Source: F23-B02 sp946405205
GTDB taxonomy: Bacteria > Bacillota > Clostridia > Oscillospirales > Oscillospiraceae
Direction of reading: 5' to 3'
DNA length: 64,000 nucleotides
Assembly: GCA_946405205.1 (NCBI GenBank)
Contig: CAMJGL010000008.1
Location: 1 to 64,000, forward strand
Position numbers and translations under genes: made by a program. Below, piece after piece: positions 1-8,592 of this stretch. Numbering within the stretch: the first letter of the stretch is position 1; every line of letters begins with the position of its first letter. The notes under the pieces were generated by a model, which worked only from the letters and a program-made list of their open reading frames with translations, searched no databases and was not told the DNA's origin.

Positions 1-230
1 GTTATCCTGTAAATCTTTCGTTTCCCCTCTATGCCGACATATTTGATGATGCCCTCCTGCTCAAACTCAGACAGTAGGGCATACAGCGTGCCCGGGCCGA
101 GCTGCACCCTGCCTGAGCTCTTTCGGGAGATGTACTCGCTTATATCTATCCCGCACTTATCGCCCTTGCTCAGGGACATCAGCAGATAAAACATGGGCTC
201 TGTCAGCGTCGAGAATTTCTTTCTGGCCAT
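1..230 (-). CDS. PadR-family transcriptional regulator, 3' end outside window
   Basis: The frame opens at ATG 230 on the minus strand and runs off the left edge, leaving about 76 residues. The visible part is the winged-helix DNA-binding domain of the PadR family: an N-terminal FSTLTEPMFYLLMSL helix, then the LGPGTLYALLSEFEQEGII recognition helix and the start of the wing. PadR proteins are dimeric, usually repress transcription, and often regulate themselves and a neighbouring gene for exporters or detoxification. A GGGGTGAG ribosome site precedes the ATG. Its own promoter at 269-296 is interleaved with an 18-bp repeated operator-like element, so autoregulation is likely. The C-terminal dimerisation region cannot be seen. 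The divergent neighbour is an iron-dependent alcohol dehydrogenase. Confidence 0.88.
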   Translation of the reverse strand, partial: MARKKFSTLTEPMFYLLMSLSKGDKCGIDISEYISRKSSGRVQLGPGTLYALLSEFEQEGIIKYVGIEGKRKIYRI

Positions 231-243
231 GCACTCACCCCTT

Positions 244-296
244 ATATCGATTATCGATATTCAATTATATTATATATCGAATATCGATATTGTCAA
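244..296 (-). promoter_or_regulatory. padR promoter overlapped by a two-copy palindromic operator
   Basis: On the minus strand a TTGACA -35 (291-296) and TATAAT -10 (269-274) are separated by 16 bp. The element ATATCGAATATCGATATT (274-291) fills the spacer, and a copy differing at one base (244-261) lies just after the expected start of transcription. The two copies are exactly 30 bp apart, about three helical turns, and each contains the core TATCGATA. The layout fits a repressor site, most simply for the PadR protein encoded downstream; that assignment is inference. Confidence 0.7.
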
Positions 297-333
297 TACC
301 ATATTTGTTGATTACATAAATTGGTCATTATTC

Positions 334-362
334 TTGACTAAACAGTATATATATATTAAAAT
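334..362 (+). promoter_or_regulatory. Sigma-A promoter of the alcohol dehydrogenase gene
   Basis: TTGACT (334-339) and TAAAAT (357-362) are separated by 17 bp. They lie 33 bp before the ATG at 395, with a GGGAG ribosome site at 381-385. The padR operator copies end about 40 bp upstream of the -35. Confidence 0.65.
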
Positions 363-394
363 ATATTTATTAGTTTTGAAGGGAGAAAATACAT

Positions 395-1606
395 ATGGAT
401 GGTCTGAAAAAAGCATATTACCGCACTTTCCAGGCAGTTTTCAATGTTGCCGCACGCTGCCTGTACTGGCGCAAGCCCATCACCGTCACCGGCGAGGGCG
501 CTCTGGCTAAGGCTCCTGAGCTTTTTAAGAAGCATAACGTTAAGAAGGTCATGATAGTTACCGGCCGCACCGTCGGCAAGACTATCGCCCCTATTGCCAA
601 GGAAGCCCTCGACAAGGCGGGTATAGCCTACGAGCACTATTCCGAGGTCGCCTCCAACCCCACGGTCAAGGTCGTTAATGAGATACAGAAAATGTATTTT
701 GAGACCGGCTGCGACGCATTCCTCGCGATAGGCGGCGGCTCGCCGATGGACGCGGCAAAGGGAGCTGCCGCAAGAGTAGTGCATCCCAAGACCCCTGTCA
801 ACAAAATGGCCGGACTGCTCAAGGTCCTGCACAGAATACCCACCTTCGTCGCCGTCCCCACCACGGCGGGAACCGGCTCGGAGACAACTATTGCCGCGGT
901 CATAACCGACCAGGAGACCCACCACAAGTACGCCATCATGGATCTGTGCCTGGTCCCCAGATACGCTATCCTCGATCCTGAGCTCACCCGCGACCTGCCT
1001 CCGAAAACCACCGCCACCACCGGTATGGACGCTCTCACTCACGCGGTAGAGGCCTATGTATGCTGGACGTATAACACCAAGGAGACAATTCGCCTTGCAG
1101 AGGAAGCCACCGTTGCCATCTTCAAGTATCTTGAACGCGCATACAATGACGGCAGCGACATGGAGGCCCGTCAGGAAATGCTGACCGCATCCTTCAAGGC
1201 CGGCTTTGCCTTCACCCGCGCCGGCGTCGGCAACGTTCATGCCATAGCCCACACCCTCGGCGGACTTTACAATACGCCTCACGGCCTTGCAAACGCCGTT
1301 ATCCTGCCCATAGTTCTCGAAGACTACGGCGAGGCGGTTTACGGGAAGCTGGCTCATCTTGCCGAGCTCACCGGAGTTAAGACCTCCGGCAGTAATGAGG
1401 AGAAGGCGAAGGCCTTTATCGCCGAGATCCGCGCCATGAACAAGCGTATGGGCATCCCCACCGGCTTTGATAACATCAAGGAAGAGGACATTCCCACGAT
1501 GTGCAAATGGGCGCTTGCCGAGGCAAACCCCGTGTACCCCGTTCCCGTTGTTTACAACACCGAGCGCTGCACCAAGGTCATTCACCGCATCATCGACGAG
1601 GCATGA
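395..1606 (+). CDS. Iron-containing alcohol dehydrogenase
   Basis: A 403-residue group III (Fe-dependent) alcohol dehydrogenase, a cytoplasmic NAD(P)H-linked enzyme interconverting aldehydes and alcohols. The dinucleotide-binding motif GGGSPMDAAKG is at residues 113-123, followed by PTTAGTGSE (155-163). The expected metal ligands are present: Asp212 and His216 in MDALTHAVEAY, His282 in GNVHAIAHTLGG and His296 in YNTPHGLANA. Length is normal for the family. The gene stands alone behind its own promoter and ahead of a strong terminator. Divergence from a PadR gene suggests that regulator may respond to an aldehyde or a related stress signal. The family covers butanol, propanediol and other dehydrogenases, so the substrate cannot be named. 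Confidence 0.93.
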   Translation: MDGLKKAYYRTFQAVFNVAARCLYWRKPITVTGEGALAKAPELFKKHNVKKVMIVTGRTVGKTIAPIAKEALDKAGIAYEHYSEVASNPTVKVVNEIQKMYFETGCDAFLAIGGGSPMDAAKGAAARVVHPKTPVNKMAGLLKVLHRIPTFVAVPTTAGTGSETTIAAVITDQETHHKYAIMDLCLVPRYAILDPELTRDLPPKTTATTGMDALTHAVEAYVCWTYNTKETIRLAEEATVAIFKYLERAYNDGSDMEARQEMLTASFKAGFAFTRAGVGNVHAIAHTLGGLYNTPHGLANAVILPIVLEDYGEAVYGKLAHLAELTGVKTSGSNEEKAKAFIAEIRAMNKRMGIPTGFDNIKEEDIPTMCKWALAEANPVYPVPVVYNTERCTKVIHRIIDEA

Positions 1607-1628
1607 TATTCACTGCATGACAAACACC

Positions 1629-1659
1629 AAAAAGCCGTTTGCGTTGCAAACGGCTTTTT
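1629..1659 (+). terminator. Rho-independent terminator after the alcohol dehydrogenase
   Basis: A 12-bp stem AAAGCCGTTTGC / GCAAACGGCTTT with a 3-base loop is followed by a short T run, 23 bp after the stop codon. Confidence 0.85.
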
Positions 1660-1701
1660 CCTATGTTAGAATAAATACATCAGTATTTAGTGAGGTGCTT
1701 T

Positions 1702-2625
1702 ATGGAATTACTCTATGCCCTTGAAGGCATCCGCTCTCCCCTGCTGGACAAGCTGATGGGACTCGTCACCAATCTGGGCGGCGAGACGGTGTTTATCGCC
1801 GCGGCAATAATCGTTTTCTGGTGCGTCAGTAAGAAATGCGGCTACTATATGATGACCGTGGGCTTTGCCGGCACTATCATCAACCAGTTTCTGAAGCTTT
1901 GGTTCAGGATCCCGCGCCCCTGGGTCAAGGATCCCGACTTTACCATCGTTGAGAGCGCGAGGGCCGAGGCAACGGGCTACTCCTTCCCCAGCGGACACAC
2001 GCAGAACGCATTTGCCACCCTGGGCGCTCCAGCGAGGTATACTAAGAACACGGCTCTGCGCATCGTTCTTGCCCTGCTCATCGCTCTGACAGCCTTCTCC
2101 CGTATGTATGTCGGTGTCCACACCCCGCTTGATGTCGGCGTGAGCCTTGCGATCGGACTTGTTCTGATGTTTGCCCTCTACCCATTCTTCCGCGACATGG
2201 ACGAAAAGCCGAAGAATATTTACATACTCTTTTCCGTGTTCATCGCCATGGCGGCGGCCTTCGTGCTGTTTGTTGAGCTTTATGATTTCCCCGCCGACAT
2301 TGATATGGATAATTACAATTCCGGCTTAAAGAACGCATACATGATACTCTTCTGCGCCGTCGGGCTTATGCTTGTTTTCTGTCTTGACAGCAAGTACATT
2401 AACTTCCCCACCGAAGCGGTATGGTGGGCTCAGATCATAAAAGTCGCCGTCGGTCTGGGCATTACCGTGGGCATCAAGGCGGCCCTCAAGGCTCCGCTGC
2501 TCGCTCTTTTCGGCGGACACAGCGTCGCGCACGGTGTCAGGTATTTTATCGTCATACTGTTCGCCGGTATAGTATGGCCGCTCACATTCAAGTTCTTCGC
2601 AAAGCTCGGGAAAAAAGTGAAATAA
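1702..2625 (+). CDS. PAP2-family membrane phosphatase
   Basis: A 307-residue integral membrane phosphatase of the type 2 phosphatidic acid phosphatase superfamily. The three signature motifs are in order: K65...R72-P73 in KLWFRIPRPW, PSGH at 96-99 in YSFPSGHTQNAF, and S133-R134...H140...D144 in SRMYVGVHTPLDV; the two His and the Asp form the catalytic set. Several hydrophobic helices follow to the C-terminus. Members hydrolyse lipid phosphates such as phosphatidate, phosphatidylglycerophosphate or undecaprenyl diphosphate at the outer membrane face; the substrate here is unknown. ATG 1702 was chosen because GAGGTG sits six bases upstream; a GTG four codons earlier overlaps that ribosome site. 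Confidence 0.92.
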   Translation: MELLYALEGIRSPLLDKLMGLVTNLGGETVFIAAAIIVFWCVSKKCGYYMMTVGFAGTIINQFLKLWFRIPRPWVKDPDFTIVESARAEATGYSFPSGHTQNAFATLGAPARYTKNTALRIVLALLIALTAFSRMYVGVHTPLDVGVSLAIGLVLMFALYPFFRDMDEKPKNIYILFSVFIAMAAAFVLFVELYDFPADIDMDNYNSGLKNAYMILFCAVGLMLVFCLDSKYINFPTEAVWWAQIIKVAVGLGITVGIKAALKAPLLALFGGHSVAHGVRYFIVILFAGIVWPLTFKFFAKLGKKVK

Positions 2626-2632
2626 CGTTAAT

Positions 2633-2664
2633 CAGCACCGCAGTTCAAATGAACTGCGGTGCTG
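2633..2664. terminator. Bidirectional terminator between convergent genes
   Basis: A 14-bp perfect stem CAGCACCGCAGTTC / GAACTGCGGTGCTG with loop AAAT lies in the 45 bp between the PAP2 and kinase stop codons. The T run is weak on both sides. Confidence 0.7.
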
Positions 2665-2670
2665 TTATCT

Positions 2671-4419
2671 TTATCCGAACAGGCTTATACGAACGGTGTA
2701 TGTCACGGTCTTGCCCTCAAAGGTGACGGTTGCGTCCCTGTTGCCGAGGCCGGTCATATCGCACTCGACCGTGTATTCCTCGGGGTTGGTGATACGCTTT
2801 GCGTCGCCGTTATTGTAATACGCCCTGAGCACAAGACCCGTGGTATCGAGCGTCTCGCCGACGGAGTACACCGTCTTGACCGGCATCTCCTCAATGGTAA
2901 GCTCAGTTACATACGGCCGCTCAACGATGACCATGCACTCGTCGTATATCTCCATTTTGTCTTTGACATAGACCATAACGGTCGCTGCGCCCTCGCTCAG
3001 AGCCTTAACATTGCCCGCTTCATCAACGCTGACAACGCTTACGTCGCTGCTTTTCCAGACATATTCCGGCTCCTTCTGCCCTTCCTTGGGCTCAGGTATG
3101 CAGCTTACGCTGAGCTTCGCCTCCTCCTGCTCGGTAAGCGTCAGGCGCGGAGAGCTCAGCACTATTGCGCGGACATCGAGCTTTTCCGGCTCAGCCGTTT
3201 CCGTGGGTGCAGGGGTCTCGGTATTCTTTGGCTCGCTTGGGCTGTGTCCGCCTCTGCTGCTTGCAAAGAAGATGACTACAGCGGCGATCATGGCAATGAT
3301 TATAAGGACCAGCGCTATGATATAGGCCGGCAGCGGCTTTTCCTTCGGTTCTTCTTTTTTCTGAGCTCTGGGCTCCGGCTTTTTAGGAGGCGGCGCGGCC
3401 TTTTGCTTTACCCTTGGCTCCGGCTTAGGCTCATAAACGGGCCTCGGCTCGGGTCTTCTGACAGTCACATCCTCGCGCACAGTCGCGTCGTCGTCCACGG
3501 CAGGTGCAAACGTTTTTCCTGCCGCGGCAAGGCTCAGAGCCTTTTTCATCTCCGAGGGACTTGAAAATCTGTCCTCCGCCCTGAAGCTGCAAGCCTTTTG
3601 AACAAGCTTCTTCAGTGCTGCGCTTCCGTTTTTCGGCGGCGGCAGAGCATCACCGCGAAATCTGCGAAGCTGGGCGTCGGCCGTCTGCTCGGACGTCGGG
3701 CTCTGCGGCGGCATGGGCAGGAAGGGCCCGCGGCGCTCGTTCAGCAGCCAGTACAGCACCATACCCAGAGAATATATGTCCACCCTGTCGTCATAGCTTT
3801 TGCCCTTATAGACCTCGGGGGCCATGTAGGAATATGTACCTACTTTATCGGCGGAGCTGCGGATGGCGGAGGCCTTGGCAACGCCGAAGTCGCCGAGTTT
3901 GAAATCGCCGTAGCGGCTGACAAAGATGTTCTGCGGCTTTATGTCACGGTGAATTATATTGTTCTCCCTGCACTGCTCAAGTGCGGAGCACATATCCATA
4001 CCGAGCTTCACCACTTCGCTGACGCTCATGCCGTGTTCTCTGACGTAGTCGGGCAGAGAGGTAAGAAGCTCCATCCTTATGTAGATATCCCAGCCCATGT
4101 CGTTATCATGGGGGATTATCATCTGATCCTCGCAGTTGACTATATTGGGATGCCCGCGCAGGGCACCGAGCAGACGATATTCGCTGCTGATCTCCTCGAC
4201 CTTTTCCCTGAGCTTTGCACGCATGGCAAATTCGCTCATGGTGCTGAGCATCTCGTCATACTCCTTCTGGGAACCGGGTACGCTCACCACCTTGAGGGCC
4301 GCATGGAAATCTCCGCCGTATTCATCTTTTTTCTTCAGCTCGTATACCTTGCCGGAGCTGCCGCTGCCGATGCAGCGCACTATCTCCCAGCCGGGCAGAG
4401 ATGCTTTCAAATTCTCCAT
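2671..4419 (-). CDS. Receptor-like Ser/Thr protein kinase with extracellular Ig-like domains
   Basis: A 582-residue transmembrane Hanks-type kinase. The cytoplasmic kinase domain has the glycine loop GSGSSGKVY (18-26), Lys43 in AALKVV, HRDIKPQNI (157-165), DFG (177-179) and APE (200-202), so it should be active. A Pro/Lys-rich linker leads to one membrane helix at about 364-386. Outside the cell are a group 2 bacterial Ig-like domain and a C-terminal group 3 Ig-like domain. This differs from the PASTA-tailed PrkC/PknB kinases that bind muropeptides, and no partner PP2C phosphatase gene is beside it. ATG 4419 is preferred over a TTG five codons upstream. The ligand is unknown; the Ig-like domains suggest glycan or surface-protein contact, which is inference. 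Confidence 0.9.
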   Translation of the reverse strand: MENLKASLPGWEIVRCIGSGSSGKVYELKKKDEYGGDFHAALKVVSVPGSQKEYDEMLSTMSEFAMRAKLREKVEEISSEYRLLGALRGHPNIVNCEDQMIIPHDNDMGWDIYIRMELLTSLPDYVREHGMSVSEVVKLGMDMCSALEQCRENNIIHRDIKPQNIFVSRYGDFKLGDFGVAKASAIRSSADKVGTYSYMAPEVYKGKSYDDRVDIYSLGMVLYWLLNERRGPFLPMPPQSPTSEQTADAQLRRFRGDALPPPKNGSAALKKLVQKACSFRAEDRFSSPSEMKKALSLAAAGKTFAPAVDDDATVREDVTVRRPEPRPVYEPKPEPRVKQKAAPPPKKPEPRAQKKEEPKEKPLPAYIIALVLIIIAMIAAVVIFFASSRGGHSPSEPKNTETPAPTETAEPEKLDVRAIVLSSPRLTLTEQEEAKLSVSCIPEPKEGQKEPEYVWKSSDVSVVSVDEAGNVKALSEGAATVMVYVKDKMEIYDECMVIVERPYVTELTIEEMPVKTVYSVGETLDTTGLVLRAYYNNGDAKRITNPEEYTVECDMTGLGNRDATVTFEGKTVTYTVRISLFG

Positions 4420-4482
4420 ATTAGTCCGTTCCAATCAGGTTATTCCGAATAGAATATAGTCCATTTGCGCCTAAATGTCAAA

Positions 4483-7400
4483 TCACTCGACGGATTTGAG
4501 CGCGCCTGCCATGTCGATGCCGTCTATCCTGCGCCGCATTATCATGTTAACGATAAGTGCGAACACAAAGGTTATCACTATGGAGACGATGAAGCTGAGC
4601 GGGCTTATGTACGGCTCAAAATACATCATATCCACCTTGATGGCGTTCATCACAAAGGCGTGCAGCCCAACGCCCAGCAGCAATCCGAAGACGGCTCCGG
4701 CTCCCGTGAGCACAAGATTTTCGCGGAACACATAGTTTGCCGCTTCATGCGGATAGAAGCCGAGTACCTTGAGGGTCGCGATCTCGCGGATACGCTCGGC
4801 AATATTAATGTTTGTCAGGTTATAAAGCACGATGAATGCCAGCAGTCCCGCGCAGAGGATTATCGCCGCGACGACAAACAGCAGGCCGTCCATCATGCTG
4901 CTTATCCTGTCGCGGGAGTCGACGCTGAGGCTTATGGTCCTGACGCCGTCGACCTTTGCGATCTTAGTTGCGCAGTCGTTTACATCCATGCCCTCAGGGG
5001 CATTTACAAGAGCCGATTTTGCCTCAGGCACATAGCCCCACTGCGCCTCGCAGGTCTCAGGACTTACAAAAACGAAGCTGTCAACATAGTTATCGAAAAA
5101 TCCGCTGACCGTTACGGTGAGGGTCTCCATGTCCGAATTAGTGATCGTTATCTCGTCCCCGATCTCAACTCCGCCCATCATGCGCGCAAGGTTGTAGTTA
5201 ATGATCGCCTCGTTGAGCCCGGGATATTCGACCGGCTCCTTTCCGTAATGAAGCGAAATAAATTTTTCGATATCCTTGCCGTCGCTTACGCTCAAAGTCG
5301 CGCTCTTTGTCGTTTCTCCTCCGGAAATATCAGCCTCACCGCGGTACAGGAACAGCGCGCTGTCCACATTGTCTCCGCAGTCGCCGAGGAAGATATCCTG
5401 CTCCTCCCGGGTCATGTTGTAGGCAAGGCTCAATTCATAGTCATAGAGGATGATATCATCATACTGCTGCTTGACGATGCCCTGTATGGTATCGTTCAGA
5501 CCGAGCGCCGTCAGAACAAGCGCCGTGCATCCGCCAATGCCCAGCAGCATCATGAATATTCTCTTTTTATAGCGCATGATGTTTCGTGCGGACACCTTCT
5601 GCATGAAGCTCAGTCTGTTCCAAATTCCGGGGATCTTTTCAAGCAGGATACGCTTTCCGGCCTCGGGAGCCTTGGGTCTTATAAGGTCGGCAGGCACACA
5701 TTTCAGTTCCCTGTGGCAGCAATACCACGTCACAAGCAGCGTCACGGCGAGGTTTGCCGCAGTGATGCCGATTGCCAGCGGCCAGTTCATTGTGAAAACG
5801 AGCTCCGAGAAGCTGTAGATCAGCCCATATCCGAACCAGACTATGGCGGGGAACGCAATGCTGCCGACGCCGATGCCAAACACACTGCCCAGCAGGGTCG
5901 CGCTGCCGGAGTAAAACATATATTTTGACATAACAGACCCCGAGCTGTAGCCCAGCGCCTTGAGTATGCCTATCTGGACCCGCTGATCGTCTATCATCCT
6001 TGTCATGGTCGTAAGACATACGAGAGCGGCCACGAGGAAAAAGAACACGGGAAATACAGACGCCACGCTCTGCACGACGGTCGTATCGCTCTCGAAACAG
6101 ACATAGCCGATATTGGTATCCCTGCCCAGCACATAGGTGTCGGCATGGTCCATGTTTTTTATCTGCTTTTCCGCATCGTCGAGCTGCTTTTTTGCGCTGT
6201 CGAGCTCAGCCTTGGCCGCGTCAAGCTGCGCTTTTCCGGCTTTCAGCTCCGCCTCGGCCTCGGCAAAGCCGCGCTCGGCCTCCGCCTTGCCCTGTTCGTA
6301 GGCTTTCTTCGCCGCCGCAAGCTCGGCGGCTCCGCTGTTTATCATGTCGCGGGCGGCGTCAAGCTCCGCCTGCCCCGCCTCCAATTGCGCATATCCGCTG
6401 TCAAGCTGAGCCTTCGCTTCGGCAAGCTGCTGCTCATAAGGCGCCATTTTTGCATCGGCTTCCGCCTTGTCCTGACGGTGCTTCTCAAGACGGGATTGCG
6501 AAAACTCAATATCCGACTCGGCGGAGCTAATCTTATTGGTCGTGCTCCGTATCTGTGATTTGAGCGAAATGATCTTCAGCGTCTCGCCGTTCGCCGTCGC
6601 TGTCTCGAGCTCGGCATTGAGCTGCTCAAGCTCTGAATTGAGTGAGGCGAGCTCGCTTTCCTTTTCCGCAATGCGGTTTTCATAGTATTCTATCTGCTCT
6701 TCGACATTGCCGTAGACGGCGGCGCGCATTATCTTATATTCGCGCAGGCCTTTTTCATACTCGGCCTTGCCGGCGTCGAGCTGGGCTCTGGCGGCATCGA
6801 GCTCCGCCTGCTTTTCGTCAAGGATCGAGGGATCCTGCATCATGGCCTCCGCTGCGTCGATCTGTTCCTTGGCCGCGTCAAGCTTCGCCTGAGTCTCCGC
6901 CTTTCTGGCGACATACTCGGCATAGCCCTTGTCGTATTCTTCCTTCGCCGGTGTATACTGCGCAAGCCCCTCCTCATACTGGGCTCTGGCCTCATCAAGC
7001 TGAGCATAGGCATCGTCGATTATATCGTCGTGCCTGATTATCGCCCGCTCCTCCATAAAGGCCTCGAGCGGCTTTATGTATGGCTCGACCGAGTTTTCGT
7101 ACTCATCAGAATACACATAGCCGTCCGCCTCGACGCGAAGGTATATATCGGTGAAATAATCGGTCGAAAAGCCGTCCTTTGGGATATACACATAGCCCTC
7201 GACGCTGCCGTTGCCGAGAGTACTCGAGCCGCGCTCAAGGTTTATGTACAGCACCGTTTCCGTAAGACCGACGATGGTATATTCGTCATATGCAAAGGTG
7301 TCAAACGTCTGCTCGCTGTTATCTTTCGAGAGCTTTATCGTCTTGCCTATATCGTCCTCGGAATAAAGCTCCGGATCTGCAAGGCACTCGCTGCCCTTTT

Positions 7401-7776
7401 GGGGCATACGTCCGCACTTCAAGTCTATGAGATTGATCTTATCCGGTATGCTCTGCGCAACCATGATGAGATTATCCTCGTCGGCAGTGTTGAAAAGAAA
7501 ATCAGCGCTGACCGCTCCCTCAGCTTCGGTCACTCCGTCTATCTTCATGACTTCCCGCAGGTCGTCCTCAGTGAGACCGAGGGTAGACACAAGGCGAAAA
7601 TCATAGAAGTTTGTCTCGTCTATATATCGGTCATATGTTTCGATAAAATCCGGTCTTGACAGCCGCAGGCCGACAAACAGACCCGCCCCCAGCGCAATGA
7701 TGGCAAAAATGGCCATATAGCGCCCGAGGCTGTTTTTTATCTCTCTCAGTGTAAGTTTAACTGTTGACGGATTCAT
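4483..7776 (-). CDS. FtsX/MacB-type ABC transporter permease with long extracellular coiled coil
   Basis: A 1097-residue permease. An N-terminal helix (IFAIIALGAGLFVGL) is followed by a MacB-like extracytoplasmic domain. A long Ala/Glu/Lys/Asp-rich segment at about residues 250-545, with heptad-like AELDAAKAEL repeats, must form an extended coiled coil. Two FtsX-type four-helix membrane blocks follow, at about 565-690 and at the C-terminus (DGLLFVVAAIILCAG onward). Such MacB/LolE-type permeases transmit force from ATP hydrolysis to extracellular substrates or partners (antimicrobial peptide export or sensing, lipoprotein or cell-wall hydrolase control) rather than forming a simple pore. It begins four bases after the stop codon of the ATPase gene, so the two are co-translated. 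The substrate cannot be read from the sequence. Confidence 0.92.
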   Translation of the reverse strand: MNPSTVKLTLREIKNSLGRYMAIFAIIALGAGLFVGLRLSRPDFIETYDRYIDETNFYDFRLVSTLGLTEDDLREVMKIDGVTEAEGAVSADFLFNTADEDNLIMVAQSIPDKINLIDLKCGRMPQKGSECLADPELYSEDDIGKTIKLSKDNSEQTFDTFAYDEYTIVGLTETVLYINLERGSSTLGNGSVEGYVYIPKDGFSTDYFTDIYLRVEADGYVYSDEYENSVEPYIKPLEAFMEERAIIRHDDIIDDAYAQLDEARAQYEEGLAQYTPAKEEYDKGYAEYVARKAETQAKLDAAKEQIDAAEAMMQDPSILDEKQAELDAARAQLDAGKAEYEKGLREYKIMRAAVYGNVEEQIEYYENRIAEKESELASLNSELEQLNAELETATANGETLKIISLKSQIRSTTNKISSAESDIEFSQSRLEKHRQDKAEADAKMAPYEQQLAEAKAQLDSGYAQLEAGQAELDAARDMINSGAAELAAAKKAYEQGKAEAERGFAEAEAELKAGKAQLDAAKAELDSAKKQLDDAEKQIKNMDHADTYVLGRDTNIGYVCFESDTTVVQSVASVFPVFFFLVAALVCLTTMTRMIDDQRVQIGILKALGYSSGSVMSKYMFYSGSATLLGSVFGIGVGSIAFPAIVWFGYGLIYSFSELVFTMNWPLAIGITAANLAVTLLVTWYCCHRELKCVPADLIRPKAPEAGKRILLEKIPGIWNRLSFMQKVSARNIMRYKKRIFMMLLGIGGCTALVLTALGLNDTIQGIVKQQYDDIILYDYELSLAYNMTREEQDIFLGDCGDNVDSALFLYRGEADISGGETTKSATLSVSDGKDIEKFISLHYGKEPVEYPGLNEAIINYNLARMMGGVEIGDEITITNSDMETLTVTVSGFFDNYVDSFVFVSPETCEAQWGYVPEAKSALVNAPEGMDVNDCATKIAKVDGVRTISLSVDSRDRISSMMDGLLFVVAAIILCAGLLAFIVLYNLTNINIAERIREIATLKVLGFYPHEAANYVFRENLVLTGAGAVFGLLLGVGLHAFVMNAIKVDMMYFEPYISPLSFIVSIVITFVFALIVNMIMRRRIDGIDMAGALKSVE

Positions 7777-7780
7777 CTTG

Positions 7781-8485
7781 TTACCACTCTATGTTTTCAA
7801 TGGGTGTGGGATCGGGATTGATGCTTATATTTGTGACGGTTCCGCTTTTGACGGAGATGACCCTGTCCGCCATGGCTGTGAGTGCCTGGTTATGGGTTAT
7901 GATAACGACTGTCATACCGTTTTTACGGCTGCAGTCCTGCAGAAGCTGCAAAACGGCCTTGCCGGTGTTATAGTCAAGCGCGCCCGTCGGCTCATCACAG
8001 AGCATGAGCTTCGGGTTTTTAGCAAGTGCTCTTGCGATGGCAACGCGCTGCTGCTCGCCGCCGGAAAGCTGCGCGGGGAAATTGTTGGCTCTGTCCTTGA
8101 GCCCGACGAGCTCTATGACCTCGGACGGCTCCATCGGGTCGCGGCATATCTGGGACGCAAGCTCAACATTTTCAAGAGCCGTCAGGTTCTGGACAAGATT
8201 ATAAAACTGGAACACAAAGCCGACGTCATAGCGCCTGTATGTCGTGAGCTGCTTTGGATTGAAGGCGGATATCTCCTGCCCGTCGAGGATCACGCTGCCC
8301 TCCGTGAGGCTGTCCATGCCGCCGAGTATATTGAGCAGCGTCGTTTTGCCGGCGCCCGACGCCCCGACGATAACGCATATCTCGCCCTTTTCGATCTCAA
8401 ATGTCGCATCCTTCAGTGCTTCTATCCGGACCTCGCCCATCTGGTAGACCTTTTTTACGTTTTTAAACTGCACATAAGCCGACAT
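7781..8485 (-). CDS. ABC transporter ATP-binding protein, MacB/LolD type
   Basis: A 234-residue ATPase partner of the downstream FtsX permease. It has Walker A GASGAGKT near residue 42, a Q-loop (FVFQFYNLV), the signature LSGGEQQRVAIARAL and Walker B LMLCDEPTGALD, followed by the switch His in VIITHNQ. These match the LolD/MacB/FtsE subfamily, which powers mechanotransmission by FtsX-like permeases. It is first in a two-gene minus-strand operon, and a short AT-rich gap upstream separates it from the lipase terminator. The C-terminus is short (ISINPDPTPIENIEW), with no extra domain. Confidence 0.94.
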   Translation of the reverse strand: MSAYVQFKNVKKVYQMGEVRIEALKDATFEIEKGEICVIVGASGAGKTTLLNILGGMDSLTEGSVILDGQEISAFNPKQLTTYRRYDVGFVFQFYNLVQNLTALENVELASQICRDPMEPSEVIELVGLKDRANNFPAQLSGGEQQRVAIARALAKNPKLMLCDEPTGALDYNTGKAVLQLLQDCSRKNGMTVVIITHNQALTAMADRVISVKSGTVTNISINPDPTPIENIEW

Positions 8486-8550
8486 CGCTGTTCCACCCCA
8501 TACATTTATTTATTGTTTTATTATACTAAACGTACAGGTTTATTGCAATA

Positions 8551-8575
8551 AAAAACCGCGGTTTCCCGCGGTTTT
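8551..8575 (-). terminator. Terminator of the lipase gene
   Basis: A 9-bp stem AAACCGCGG / CCGCGGTTT with a TTTC loop, followed on the minus strand by a TTTTTT run, 18 bp beyond the lipase stop codon. Confidence 0.85.
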
Positions 8576-8592
8576 AACAGTTATTTGACAAT

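Noticed and set aside
2659..3564. Long plus-strand reading frame opposite the Ser/Thr kinase gene
   Set aside because: It mirrors a kinase gene with clear motifs, has no ribosome site and encodes low-complexity Arg/Leu-rich sequence. Similar long antisense frames opposite the FtsX permease (4465-5928), the oxidoreductase alpha gene (39284-40822), enolase (42549-43985) and alaS (27196-28596) were rejected for the same reason: high GC at third positions keeps the opposite strand open.
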